DNA of 64,000 bases, taken from contig NZ_LNUV01000006.1 in assembly GCF_001512285.1 (NCBI RefSeq), positions 1,662,361 to 1,726,360 on the forward strand, written 5' to 3'. Below, one piece after another: positions 26,936 through 35,076 of the stretch. Numbering within the stretch: the first letter of the stretch is position 1; the number at the start of each line of letters is the position of its first letter. The notes beneath the pieces were generated by a model that saw only the letters and a program-made list of their open reading frames with translations, was not told the origin of the DNA and ran no database searches. Source of the stretch: Arthrobacter sp. EpRS71. Its GTDB lineage: Bacteria > Actinomycetota > Actinomycetes > Actinomycetales > Micrococcaceae. Made by a program: the position numbers and the translations under genes.

Positions 26936-27889
26936 ATGTTGAAGTACGAGTTGTCGGACGCAGATCTGGGCGGCGTGCGTTTTGGGATCTCGCCTCTCTG
27001 TGAGCTTGGACTGTCCCTCAGGGCTATTCGAGACCCCAGCCACTATCCTCTTCAGCTGCCTTGGCTGCGCCGGACGGAAGAGGCCCGCTCCCGCTTGGAC
27101 CTGGATGGATTGCTGGCGTTGGTGGATGACCGATTGTGGACACCGGACTTCCTGAACCCGCGGCCTGAGTCCCCACTTACGCGGATCGATGACGAGTTCG
27201 CGGCGTTGGAGCGGATTTCCGCCACCCAATTTCATGGGGACCTGATCCGTGTGCACGGCGTTGTTCCGTCCTTCTTTTCCGGCCCTGTTGCTCCAGCCAT
27301 CCGACGCATGGTCCGGATCCTCCAGGAGTTTTGGGACACCTGCTTCGCACCCCATTGGCTGCGCATGCGCACCATCCTGGAAGCGGACATCGTCTACCGC
27401 GGCCGGCAGATCGCGCAGGGTGGGTTGTTTACGATGCTGAACGACTTGTCCGGCGCCGTGGAATTCGATGGCCACGTGATTTCCGTGAGGTTGAAGAACC
27501 CGGCGTCGCGGACCGAGAAAACGGACGGCCTGGGGTTGACCCTGGTTCCCACCATGTTCACCCGCAGGGCTTCTGCTCCCGTGAACCACGGCGACCCGCC
27601 ACTGCTGATGTACCCGGCCCGGGGCCAAGGTGCCATGTGGGAGGCGGAACGGGTCACGAATCCGGCCGCGATAGTAGCCGTGTTGGGAGAGGTCCGGACC
27701 AGCCTGCTCACGGCCCTGGCTGCCCCGGCCTCGTCCACCGAGTTGGGCCTTCGCTTTGGCGTCACAACGTCCGCCGTGAATCAGCATCTCAGGGTGCTCC
27801 GGGACGCCGGACTCGTGACCTCAACCCGTTACGGCCGCAGCGTGCTCTACTTCAGGAGCGAATTGGGCGCGTCGTTGCTGCTGGGGTGA
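26936..27889 (+). CDS. ArsR-like winged-helix regulator with N-terminal DUF5937-type domain
   Basis: 317 residues. The first 240 residues are an unnamed domain typical of actinobacterial regulators (begins LKYELSDADLGGVRFGISPL). The C-terminal 75 residues are an ArsR-type winged helix: LLTALAAPASSTELGLRFG, TTSAVNQHLRVLRDAGLV, and the wing RYGRSVLYF. It faces the MFS gene and is its likely regulator. The ligand is unknown. Confidence 0.85.
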   Translation: MLKYELSDADLGGVRFGISPLCELGLSLRAIRDPSHYPLQLPWLRRTEEARSRLDLDGLLALVDDRLWTPDFLNPRPESPLTRIDDEFAALERISATQFHGDLIRVHGVVPSFFSGPVAPAIRRMVRILQEFWDTCFAPHWLRMRTILEADIVYRGRQIAQGGLFTMLNDLSGAVEFDGHVISVRLKNPASRTEKTDGLGLTLVPTMFTRRASAPVNHGDPPLLMYPARGQGAMWEAERVTNPAAIVAVLGEVRTSLLTALAAPASSTELGLRFGVTTSAVNQHLRVLRDAGLVTSTRYGRSVLYFRSELGASLLLG

Positions 27890-27936
27890 CTGCTGAGGCG
27901 GGCCGACGGCGGCAGGCGGGCGGCGTCGTCGTGCGT

Positions 27937-28488
27937 TCAGTCTTTTCTCAGACTGTACGTGCTGACCACGTTGCCCTTGCTGGTGGCGTACTGGTTCTCC
28001 AGGACGAGCCGGTGCAGGGGATCGCCGTCTTCGAAAAGTCGTCGCCCGCTGCCGGCCACCACCGGATGTGTCATCAGGGTGAGTTCGTCCAGGATGCCTG
28101 CGAACAGCAGCTGGCGGACCAGGGAGATGCTGCCGCAGACCGCGATTTCGCCGCCGTCCCGCGACTTCAGCTCGGTGACGAACTGCTCAACATCACCCTC
28201 GATCAGGTGCGAGTTCTCCCATTCAAGAGGCTCGGTGAGGGTGCGGGATGCAACGAACTTCTCGATCGGGTTGATGAAAGCTGCAAAGTCGTCGTCCTGC
28301 TGCGCGTTCGGCCAATATCCGGCCCATTCCTGATAGCTGACACGGCCCAACACCACGGTGTCCACAGTGTTGATCATCTTGGTGAGCCCCTTCCCGAGTT
28401 CGTCGTCGAAGCTATCGAACTGGAACTTGAAGGGGTCCTGAACTACGCCGTCCACTGAGTGGAAAAGGCCAGCGGTAACTTTGCGCAT
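27937..28488 (-). CDS. RibD C-terminal/dihydrofolate-reductase-like protein
   Basis: 183 residues starting MRKVTAGLFHSVDGVVQDP, the usual start of stand-alone RibD_C proteins. Further marks are TVVLGRVSYQEW, GEIAVCGSISLVRQLL and HPVVAGSGRRLFEDG. Such proteins bind NADPH and are reductases of unknown substrate. The gene converges with the ArsR-like regulator. Confidence 0.88.
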   Translation of the reverse strand: MRKVTAGLFHSVDGVVQDPFKFQFDSFDDELGKGLTKMINTVDTVVLGRVSYQEWAGYWPNAQQDDDFAAFINPIEKFVASRTLTEPLEWENSHLIEGDVEQFVTELKSRDGGEIAVCGSISLVRQLLFAGILDELTLMTHPVVAGSGRRLFEDGDPLHRLVLENQYATSKGNVVSTYSLRKD

Positions 28489-28529
28489 GTGGATCTCCTG
28501 TTGGACGGCGGGTGGTTGACTTGTTGGTT

Positions 28530-28868
28530 TTAGGCGGCGCGGCCGGTGGTTTGGAGGCTGCGGGCCGGAAGGGCGGTCACGTTGCTGGGTTCCGCGGCAA
28601 GGCGAACCGGAACGGCGTGAAGTGCGGCGTAGCCCTGCAGCTGATCCAGTGCGTCCAGGTCAATGGTCGCTTGGGAAAGGTCCATTTCAACGCCGAGTCC
28701 GCCGCCCAAACTCTTGGTGCGTTGGACCACCGGGTAGAGCCCTTGGAGGCTCGAGATGGTCACGCGACCTGTCGCTGCGATCTGGATCTGTTCGCCGTCA
28801 ACGTCGACGCGAACAACTACGGAGAGCTTGTCGCTGGCCAATGTACTGCCTTTCATCCTTGCTGCCAC
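28530..28868 (-). CDS. STAS-like domain protein (112 aa)
   Basis: GTG start at 28868 with GGGGGA about 10 bases upstream; ATG 28856 is an alternative. The sequence has the alternating strand-helix pattern of a STAS fold (VDGEQIQIAATGRVTISSLQ, then LGVEMDLSQATIDLDALDQL). An anti-sigma antagonist-type role is possible but no conserved phosphorylatable serine is clear. The fold is inferred by eye. Confidence 0.6.
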   Translation of the reverse strand: MAARMKGSTLASDKLSVVVRVDVDGEQIQIAATGRVTISSLQGLYPVVQRTKSLGGGLGVEMDLSQATIDLDALDQLQGYAALHAVPVRLAAEPSNVTALPARSLQTTGRAA

Positions 28869-29327
28869 GCTGCAGCGTCCCCCAGCGTATTAGCCGAGTG
28901 TGACCTGCGCAACATTGCGACGGCGGCACTGTAAGAGCGTGCCCGTTTATCACGTCGAGAGGACACGTAGGTGTGCATCAAAACTCCACATCGAATTAGC
29001 TGCCTAAAGGCTGAACTGGTAATCCTTTTTGGCTATGAGCGCCGCCGACATCACTGACGCCGTTATCGACAACGCGAAGCTCACAGATGTGGTCAATGGA
29101 CCATCTTCTTGAGGTTTCAAATAGCGTTGGAGACCTGGAATGGAGTTGCACGGAATCGTTCGTTTTTGTGCACGCTGTGGGGCGAACTGTTAGGACGCTT
29201 CCGCACTGTCATTACCCCGGTTCGAAACTTTGGGTGTCCCGTCGAGTGATATTGCTCCGAAGTTAAAGCACTCGCGGGATCTTCCTTGCGTTGACGGCTG
29301 CTGGTTGTCCAGTTTCGGTAGTCATCA
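28869..29327. other. Gene-poor stretch at the edge of an accessory region
   Basis: About 460 bp with visibly lower GC than the flanks. A 25-codon plus frame at 29035-29112 (MSAADITDAVIDNAKLTD) looks protein-like and may be the head of a lost gene. I see nothing else that can be supported. Confidence 0.4.
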
Positions 29328-29537
29328 TTAGCTTTGCAGTACGTTGAGGAGCTCATCGGGAAGGTAGAGGTTTACGTCGTTGCCGTCGGTACCCGAGATG
29401 GGCTCTATAGCGTTTCCGTTCCACCAGAAGAGGAGCGGGACCAGTGGGGAGGGGTGTTGTGCGTGGACGTTGCCTGTGAACGTTAGCATTGCGCTGAAGT
29501 CGTTGATGCTGGTCCCGTAGGCACGACGATCCAGTAA
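29328..29537 (-). pseudogene. Headless 3' gene fragment
   Basis: The minus frame ending at the TAA (29330-29328) reads as convincing protein for 69 codons: NDFSAMLTFTGNVHAQHP, PLLFWWNGNAIEPISGT and VNLYLPDELLNVLQS. It is closed upstream by a TAG at 29540-29538 with no good start except an internal ATG. It looks like the last part of a gene whose 5' part was lost when the neighbouring plus-strand gene came to lie at 29565. Confidence 0.5.
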
Positions 29538-29564
29538 CTACTCGTCGCAAAGGATACCCACGAA

Positions 29565-30725
29565 ATGTCGTATGACCTCTCGATCTATGGCACTACACGA
29601 ATTGGCCCATTAAGCGTTGTGGACCTGGTCCAGTCGATTCCGATTCTGACCGCGATCTATTCTGGCGATGACGAATCCGGGGCGGGCATGGTGCGTGTCA
29701 GCCGAGGTGCACCACAGGGGCCCGGTTTCACAATAGACGGGCCATTCGCGGTGGAAGATGAGGACATTCCTTTGGAGGTGACCGCCCGGATCCTGGGCGT
29801 GAAGTGGTTGTACCGTATCAGCGTTGAAGATGTCTCGGACAAGACCATGGGCGACGCTAACAGGATTTCAAGGAAGCTGACCAAGGCAGCATCGGGCATC
29901 CTGGTTGATGAGCAGACCGGTCAAGTGTGGCCGAAAAGCAACCAACGGCAACCACCGCGTCCCAAAGCCGCGGATCTAGTCGATGAGATAAAGCTGAAGT
30001 GGTGCTATCAAGTCGAAGATGCCCCGCACGACCTCGCCGCCCGATATCTACGGCTCGCGCGACAGTACTTTCCCGAGGCGTTGCCGCGACGTTATGGAAG
30101 CTCCGAACCGTTTCAAGGAAACCTTGAACGTGACGGGGACGCCCACTTCATTAGGACTCTTGACGTGGAAGCGGCCACTACAACTTATACAGTGGGAAAG
30201 TATCCCGTCACCAGTGGCAGTTTGGTCGGCAGAAAGAAATTTGCCGGGAACACCCGATTCATCTCTCTAAGCGTCGACAGGGCTACTTTCAGGGATCCTT
30301 TGTGGCGGGAAGCGCTCATGAAGTATTTCGATCGCATGGCCGTTGAACTCGGGTGCTTTTTCGCCTCCGTGGAAGTTCTAAGGCCTGGACGGAGCTCGCA
30401 TGGTGCGATGTTCTCCCAAATGCATGAAGAGGGCTATTATCCTGCCGATTACCGAGGACAGTGGTACGGACTCCCGCCCTACCCGGTTTGGTGTTCATGG
30501 TACTCGAAACCCTATGCAGAGTTAGTCCATCAATACCTCCCGGGTGCTAGACAAAATCCAGACGGTTCACTATTCCATTCGTGGCAAGAAGAGTCGGCGG
30601 ACCGCGATCAGCTCCGCGAGTTACTGACCAACCCGGACTTACCTTGGATCCCAGCGGAGCTATCCCAACAACAGGGCGAACCCATCCAGCGCGCAGCAGT
30701 CATACCGGCAAAGTACGCAAACTAG
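29565..30725 (+). CDS. Hypothetical protein in low-GC islet (386 aa)
   Basis: Starts MSYDLSIYGTTRIGPLSVVD. Two halves can be seen: an N-terminal 150 residues, and a C-terminal half rich in W, Y and F (GQWYGLPPYPVWCSWYSKPY) that resembles large SMI1/Imm-type immunity domains in general character only. No signal peptide or membrane segment. GC is about 53% in the line I counted (30301-30360) against 63% in serS, and codon use is less biased, which points to acquisition. Function unknown. Confidence 0.7.
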   Translation: MSYDLSIYGTTRIGPLSVVDLVQSIPILTAIYSGDDESGAGMVRVSRGAPQGPGFTIDGPFAVEDEDIPLEVTARILGVKWLYRISVEDVSDKTMGDANRISRKLTKAASGILVDEQTGQVWPKSNQRQPPRPKAADLVDEIKLKWCYQVEDAPHDLAARYLRLARQYFPEALPRRYGSSEPFQGNLERDGDAHFIRTLDVEAATTTYTVGKYPVTSGSLVGRKKFAGNTRFISLSVDRATFRDPLWREALMKYFDRMAVELGCFFASVEVLRPGRSSHGAMFSQMHEEGYYPADYRGQWYGLPPYPVWCSWYSKPYAELVHQYLPGARQNPDGSLFHSWQEESADRDQLRELLTNPDLPWIPAELSQQQGEPIQRAAVIPAKYAN

Positions 30726-31053
30726 TCGACAGTCCCGTTCAGGGGTTTTCGCCTTGGGATCGATTTCCAAAACCGACCCATCCTCCCGCGGAATGGAACC
30801 GATCAGATTGCCTACTTCTGTTGTATCTCCGGAGACCTTCAGTTGTTTCAGCCGTGGCCGAAGGACCAGCCCCACCCGAGCGATAGCCTCGGTGATCGCT
30901 GCTACGGGACGGGAAGGCCATCTCAAGATCCTACGTCTGCCACTTGACGAACATAGATGCATCCAATCCGTCTCCTGTCTGAGTGTGGTTCAGAAAGAGA
31001 CCGCGCGCAGGGCTGTGTTACCGATGGAGATCGGATGATGATTTCCTATTGGC
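30726..31053. other. Gene-free stretch between two islet genes
   Basis: About 330 bp without a supported gene. A minus frame across 30660-30962 includes RLKQLKVSGDTTEVGNLIGS and looks partly protein-like; it could be a remnant, but it overlaps the 386-residue gene and has no recognisable match. Confidence 0.4.
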
Positions 31054-31506
31054 ATGGGTTTGTTTGATTGGAAAAAGAAAGCGGTTAGTGCCGACGAATA
31101 TGAGCAGCCGGTTTTTTCGGAGCTGCCACCGGAGCATCAAGAGTTCCTCTCCACATACGTGCAGATCGCAGAAGGATCTGGTGTGGATCTCGCGGATCCT
31201 GACAGTGTCGCCGGTTTTTACCGGACGGCATTGAAAACATGGCAGGCATCGGGTGGGCAGACAGACGCTGAGCTGTACCGAAATGCCGCTGGTGTTGCTT
31301 TCGGCGAACTCCTCGTCCGGACCTCTCCTCTTCGATGGGTCGTCGCCGAGGATTCGCAGGGACGCGAACTGGCTGTTCATTCTGACCGAACCAATTTCCT
31401 TGTGTATCCCCTGGATGCCGTCGAGAAGCGGTGGGACAGAGGTGAAGACGGCGAGTTCATCAAGGCCCTTACCGGCAAAGTGATTGACCACTTCAAGGTC
31501 TACTAA
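31054..31506 (+). CDS. DUF3806 domain protein (150 aa)
   Basis: Short basic N-terminus MGLFDWKKK, then a globular domain with AAGVAFGELLV, LRWVVAEDSQGRELAVHS and VYPLDAVEKRWDRGEDGEF. This matches the DUF3806 pattern as I know it (conserved GxxFGE, WxxxxDxxG and a terminal positively charged helix). Function unknown; relatives often sit near toxin-immunity genes. No strong ribosome site is visible before ATG 31054. Confidence 0.75.
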   Translation: MGLFDWKKKAVSADEYEQPVFSELPPEHQEFLSTYVQIAEGSGVDLADPDSVAGFYRTALKTWQASGGQTDAELYRNAAGVAFGELLVRTSPLRWVVAEDSQGRELAVHSDRTNFLVYPLDAVEKRWDRGEDGEFIKALTGKVIDHFKVY

Positions 31507-31670
31507 CCGACCGTCCGACCCCAGGCCTTGAGTGGATGCGACTTGCTCCGCTTGCGGACCTCAATGAATTCATTGGCGCATTGCCATTGATGGGCACTCC
31601 TGCCCATTTTGGCCCTTTGGCTGCGCTGATAGTTTGGCCATATTCGTTCAGGCCTATTTGGGGAGAGACT

Positions 31671-31919
31671 GTGAAGCGTCAAAAGACCATTGCCACGTTT
31701 GCAGCAGCGATCGCACTTGCCGCCGGAGGCCTCGCGATCGCGACGCCCGCACAGGCCGCGGGCTACACCTACCTGTACCCGACTGACTTCAGCTCACAGT
31801 CCTCGTGCAACACGAAGCGCCTCACCATGAACTCCTCCTGGACCCGTGCAAGCCAGTGCTTCATCATGACTGACACCGGGAAAGTCGTGTGGAAGTTCTC
31901 CGTCACCGTGCGTGGATAG
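31671..31919 (+). CDS. Small secreted protein (82 aa)
   Basis: GTG 31671 follows GGGGAGA. The protein has a Sec signal peptide (KRQKTIATFAAAIALAAGG) with a likely cut after TPAQA at about residue 30. The mature peptide is about 52 residues with two cysteines, in SSCNTKR and SQCFIM, and ends VWKFSVTVRG. The upstream part of the open frame to 31536 is not supported. Function unknown. Confidence 0.7.
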   Translation: MKRQKTIATFAAAIALAAGGLAIATPAQAAGYTYLYPTDFSSQSSCNTKRLTMNSSWTRASQCFIMTDTGKVVWKFSVTVRG

Positions 31920-31951
31920 TCTCGCTACCAAGTCTTCAAGTCACGAAACGC

Positions 31952-31998
31952 CAAGTGCCGCCGTCGTACTTCATGTGAAAGTACGACGGCGGCACTTG
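31952..31998. terminator. Bidirectional terminator, 19-bp perfect stem
   Basis: Arms 31952-31970 and 31980-31998 are perfectly complementary around a 9-base loop. The hairpin lies between the converging secreted-protein and DJ-1/PfpI genes. Confidence 0.85.
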
Positions 31999-32019
31999 CC
32001 GTATCCGGGTGGGTGACAG

Positions 32020-32586
32020 TTAGGCGGTCTGGCCTGCGTGCTGACCCTCGGAGATTTCCTCCACGAGCTTGCTGTTGAAGGCCGGGAGATCGTCCGGGTT
32101 GCGGCTGGTGACCAAGCCTTGGTCGCACACCACTTCCTCGTCGGTCCAATTGGCGCCCGCATTCTTCAGGTCCGCCTGGAGCGTGTGGAACGAGGTGACG
32201 TTGCGGCCCTTGATGACGCCGGCGTCGATGAAAATCCACGGACCGTGGCAGATCGAAGCCACCGGCTTGTGCTGTTCGAAGAACGCGCGCGTGAAGTTCT
32301 GGGCATCCTTGTCCACGCGAAGGTTGTCCGCATTGACGACGCCGCCTGGGAGGACCAGCGCGTCGAAATCGGAGGCGTTGGCGTCGGCCACGGCAAGATC
32401 AACGTCGAAGGTGTCACCCTTCTCCACGCCATTGAAACCTTGCAGCTTTCCCTTGGAGGGGGCCACGAGCGTTGGCTCACCGCCCGCATCCTTGACCGCC
32501 TGCCATGGGCTGGTGAGCTCCACCTGCTCCACGCCGTCCGTCAACAGGAATGCGACCTTCTTGCCTGCGATGTTGTGTTCTGACAT
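32020..32586 (-). CDS. DJ-1/PfpI family protein (type 1 glutamine amidotransferase-like)
   Basis: 188 residues from ATG 32586 with GAGGAGGAAC upstream; the longer frame is not supported. It has AFLLTDGVEQVELTSPW at the start, ALVLPGGVVNADNLR, and the catalytic nucleophile elbow ASICHGPW with cysteine. This is the PfpI/YhbO/YraA group, associated with protein deglycase or stress protection. Expected to be cytosolic. Confidence 0.92.
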   Translation of the reverse strand: MSEHNIAGKKVAFLLTDGVEQVELTSPWQAVKDAGGEPTLVAPSKGKLQGFNGVEKGDTFDVDLAVADANASDFDALVLPGGVVNADNLRVDKDAQNFTRAFFEQHKPVASICHGPWIFIDAGVIKGRNVTSFHTLQADLKNAGANWTDEEVVCDQGLVTSRNPDDLPAFNSKLVEEISEGQHAGQTA

Positions 32587-32731
32587 TGTTCCTCCTCGTT
32601 GCGCAGCGGGGTGCCTTATGGGCGTGGCCGCCGCTGTGAGAGTTGTTTGTCTGACCTGCTCCAGCCTAGGGAAAGCGGCTTTAGTAAGCAAGCTGACTAA
32701 TCGCATGAGGATGGTCTAGAGCTTGCTGATG

Positions 32732-32746
32732 TATCGAATAACGATA
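32732..32746. promoter_or_regulatory. Candidate operator of the DUF2975/XRE pair
   Basis: TATCG-AATAA-CGATA is a perfect palindrome with 5-bp arms 33 bp upstream of the DUF2975 start; TTCGATAA follows at about 32761. It is a plausible site for the XRE protein encoded next. Confidence 0.45.
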
Positions 32747-32778
32747 GAATCTGGTTGTTGTTCGATAAAGGAGTTTCC

Positions 32779-33270
32779 ATGGGAAAGCTGTCCATCCTTG
32801 CCTTGCGGGTAGTAATCGCGCTGGTGCTGGCGGGTTCATTGTTCGTTCAGGCGCGGATGGTCCCGCTGCTCTCAGCCGACCTCGTAGAGGCAGGAGCCCC
32901 GGACGCTCCTCGAGTAGCGCTGCTGGCCATCGTGGTCCTCGGAATTGTGTGTGTGCAGGTGGTTGCCGTCTGCGTGTGGCGTTTGCTGACCATGGTGCGC
33001 TGCGGGACGGTGTTCTCCCACCGGGCCTTCCGATTTGTGGACATCATCTTCGGAGCCATCGCCTTCGCGGCGGTACTCATGTTTGGCATGGCGGTGATCC
33101 TGGCGCCGGGCGAGGTTGCCCCAGGAGTCGTGCTGCTGATCTGTGGGGCGGCCTTGATGATCGGGGGAGTGGCGCTGGTTGTCCGTGTGATGCGAACTCT
33201 GCTCGCCCAGGCCGTAGCGCGGGACGTCGAGGCCTCTGACCTGCGGGCCGAGCTGGACGAGGTGATCTGA
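32779..33270 (+). CDS. DUF2975 membrane protein
   Basis: 163 residues from ATG 32779, preceded by AAAGGAG. Four hydrophobic helices are visible (about residues 5-25, 43-68, 88-110, 117-140) with the cytoplasmic motif RCGTVFSHRAFRFVD, typical of DUF2975. It overlaps the following XRE regulator by one base, the standard pairing of this family (as in YoaS/YozG of Bacillus). The function is unknown. Confidence 0.85.
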   Translation: MGKLSILALRVVIALVLAGSLFVQARMVPLLSADLVEAGAPDAPRVALLAIVVLGIVCVQVVAVCVWRLLTMVRCGTVFSHRAFRFVDIIFGAIAFAAVLMFGMAVILAPGEVAPGVVLLICGAALMIGGVALVVRVMRTLLAQAVARDVEASDLRAELDEVI

Positions 33271-33557
33271 TGCCGATCATCGTGGACATCGACGTCATGC
33301 TGGCCAAGCGCAAAATGCCTGTGGGAGTGCTTGCCGAGCGGGTGGGGATAACGCCGGCCAACTTGGCTGTTTTGAAGAACGGGCGCGCGAAGGCTGTGCG
33401 TTTTACTACGCTCGAAGCGCTGTGTGAGGTGCTGGAGTGCCAGCCGGGGGATCTGCTGCGATGGGAATCTGAAGATCACTGGGATAGCGGACACCCTTCT
33501 GCCGGCGAGCTTCGTCCAACAGTTCCCTCGTCTCAACCGACGACTCAGGATTCATGA
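33270..33557 (+). CDS. XRE-type HTH regulator (YozG-like)
   Basis: 95 residues. The HTH is at residues 8-66: DVMLAKRKMPVGVLAERVGITPANLAVLKNGRAKAVRFTTLEALCEVL with the usual ECQPGDLL end. The last 25 residues are extra and rich in Ser/Thr/Pro compared with the 70-80 residues usual for the family. The start shares one base with the DUF2975 stop, so translation is coupled. It probably autoregulates the pair. Confidence 0.88.
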   Translation: MPIIVDIDVMLAKRKMPVGVLAERVGITPANLAVLKNGRAKAVRFTTLEALCEVLECQPGDLLRWESEDHWDSGHPSAGELRPTVPSSQPTTQDS

Positions 33558-33619
33558 ACGGGCTCTCGGTCAGTGCGGATTGGTGACCGTACGTGTTCCC
33601 CGGGTGCTAGCGTTCGAAA

Positions 33620-34420
33620 GTGCATTTTGTTGAGCGCGGGGCGGGGACCCCGATACTGATCATCCATGGCTTTTGCGTCGATCATCATCTGCTGCTTGGG
33701 CTCGACCCAGTGCTCGCCGCGAATGGTGAGTGGCGGCGGATCTACCTTGACTTGCCGGGGATGGGGAAGTCATCGGCAGGACCGGAAATCGACGGTGCTG
33801 ACGCCGTCGCCGACGCGGTCGTTTCCTTTGCCCGGAGGACCTTCGGCGACGAGAGGTTCGCGGTCCTCGGCAACTCCTTCGGAGGCATGATCGCCCGCCA
33901 CCTGGTGGCCGAATTCGGGGAGCGGGTACTGGGCCTGGCGCTCCTTTGCCCGGTGGTCGTTGCGGATCACGAGGCGCGAACTCTGCCCGCCAAGACTGTC
34001 CTGCGTTCAGATCCTGAGCTGATGGCGACCCTGAGCCCGGAGGGCAGATCCGACTACGAGGAGAAGGCCGTGGTCCAATCCAGCCAGAATTGGCTGCGGT
34101 TCCGCGAAGCCGCCTTGCCGGGCTTGAGGGCGTTTGATCAGGTTGCCACAGCTCGGATCTCCAACAACTACGCGCTCACTACTGAGCCGGAAGCTCGCTT
34201 TGAGACTTATCAGGGGCCCACCCTCATCGTGGCCGGGCGTCAGGACCATGTGGTGGGTTATCAGGAGCAGATGGATCTAGCTGGCAGTTATCCGCGGGCC
34301 ACGGTTGCAGTCCTGGACCACGCCGGCCATAACGCGCACTTGGATCAACCGCAGCTAACGGCGGTCCTCCTTGGTGAGTGGTTGGATCGGGTGCTGGAGT
34401 GGAAGCAGAAACCAAGCTGA
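33620..34420 (+). CDS. Alpha/beta hydrolase
   Basis: 266 residues from GTG 33620. The catalytic triad is visible: nucleophile Ser in LGNSFGGM, Asp in AGRQDHVVG, and His in LDHAGHNAHLDQP. HGFCVDHH supplies the oxyanion region. Typical of small soluble esterases, lactonases and meta-cleavage hydrolases; the substrate is unknown. It ends shortly before the operator of the next module. Confidence 0.87.
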   Translation: MHFVERGAGTPILIIHGFCVDHHLLLGLDPVLAANGEWRRIYLDLPGMGKSSAGPEIDGADAVADAVVSFARRTFGDERFAVLGNSFGGMIARHLVAEFGERVLGLALLCPVVVADHEARTLPAKTVLRSDPELMATLSPEGRSDYEEKAVVQSSQNWLRFREAALPGLRAFDQVATARISNNYALTTEPEARFETYQGPTLIVAGRQDHVVGYQEQMDLAGSYPRATVAVLDHAGHNAHLDQPQLTAVLLGEWLDRVLEWKQKPS

Positions 34421-34427
34421 CGTTCCG

Positions 34428-34455
34428 CTAATCGCGTACAATTAGAAGCGATTAG
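34428..34455. promoter_or_regulatory. Operator/promoter of the HTH-nucleotidyltransferase/HEPN module
   Basis: CTAATCGC (34428-34435) and GCGATTAG (34448-34455) are perfect 8-bp inverted arms. The spacer contains TACAAT (34437-34442), a good -10 box, and the right arm runs into the AGGAGG ribosome site. A repressor bound here would block the promoter, as in autoregulated toxin-antitoxin operons. Confidence 0.7.
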
Positions 34456-34464
34456 GAGGCCCTG

Positions 34465-35076
34465 ATGCAATTACAGAACCCGCTGAGAGCGATTTGTCCG
34501 ACGCTTGAAGCCGACGTCCTCATGGCGTTGGCGAACGGTCGCCCGAGCACGCCCGGGCATCTTGTTCGGGAGCGTGGCATCAAGGCCTCGGTGTCTGGCA
34601 CCAGACGATGCTTGGAACGCCTCGAAGAGAGCGGCATTGTTATGGGTATCAGGGTAGGAAATCGGAACGAGTACGCCCTGAATTTGTCCCACATGCTCGC
34701 AGGCGTCATTGCTGAGGCGTCCCAGGGCAGGGAACGATTCACGCGCTTTATTTCCCGCGCAATAGCCAAATGGCCCGAGGAGCCGTTGCAGGTAATCCTT
34801 TTTGGTTCAGCGGCACGCGGAGACATGCGCAATGACTCTGATATCGACTTGCTGTTCATCATTGATGACGGAGCTGGCGATGAGCTATATGAGCAAATTG
34901 GAAATCTGGCCGTGGACGTTTACCGCCTCACCGGTAATGACGTTCGTCCGATGATTTACGAAGCGGCAGAAGTACGGGCGGCACCGATATTCGACTCGAT
35001 TTTGGGGGAAGGCGTCCACGTTCACGGTGACCGTCGTTGGTTGTCGCGCCGCCTGCCTGATGCGGCGGCTGCCTAG
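34465..35076 (+). CDS. Winged-helix plus minimal nucleotidyltransferase (MNT) protein, antitoxin candidate
   Basis: 203 residues. Residues 1-75 look like a winged helix (DVLMALANGRPSTPGHLVRE, ASVSGTRRCLERLEESGIV). Residues 105-185 form a DNA-polymerase-beta-like nucleotidyltransferase with LFGSAARGDMRNDSDIDLLF: Gly114-Ser115, and metal ligands Asp126 and Asp128; Asp151 is the likely third acid. Such MNT proteins neutralise HEPN toxins, in studied cases by adding AMP to a tyrosine. The stop shares one base with the HEPN start. The HTH could bind the operator just upstream. Confidence 0.82.
   Translation: MQLQNPLRAICPTLEADVLMALANGRPSTPGHLVRERGIKASVSGTRRCLERLEESGIVMGIRVGNRNEYALNLSHMLAGVIAEASQGRERFTRFISRAIAKWPEEPLQVILFGSAARGDMRNDSDIDLLFIIDDGAGDELYEQIGNLAVDVYRLTGNDVRPMIYEAAEVRAAPIFDSILGEGVHVHGDRRWLSRRLPDAAAA

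Noticed and set aside
27331..28458. 375-codon plus open frame
   Set aside because: Out of frame over the ArsR-like gene and antisense to the RibD-like gene.
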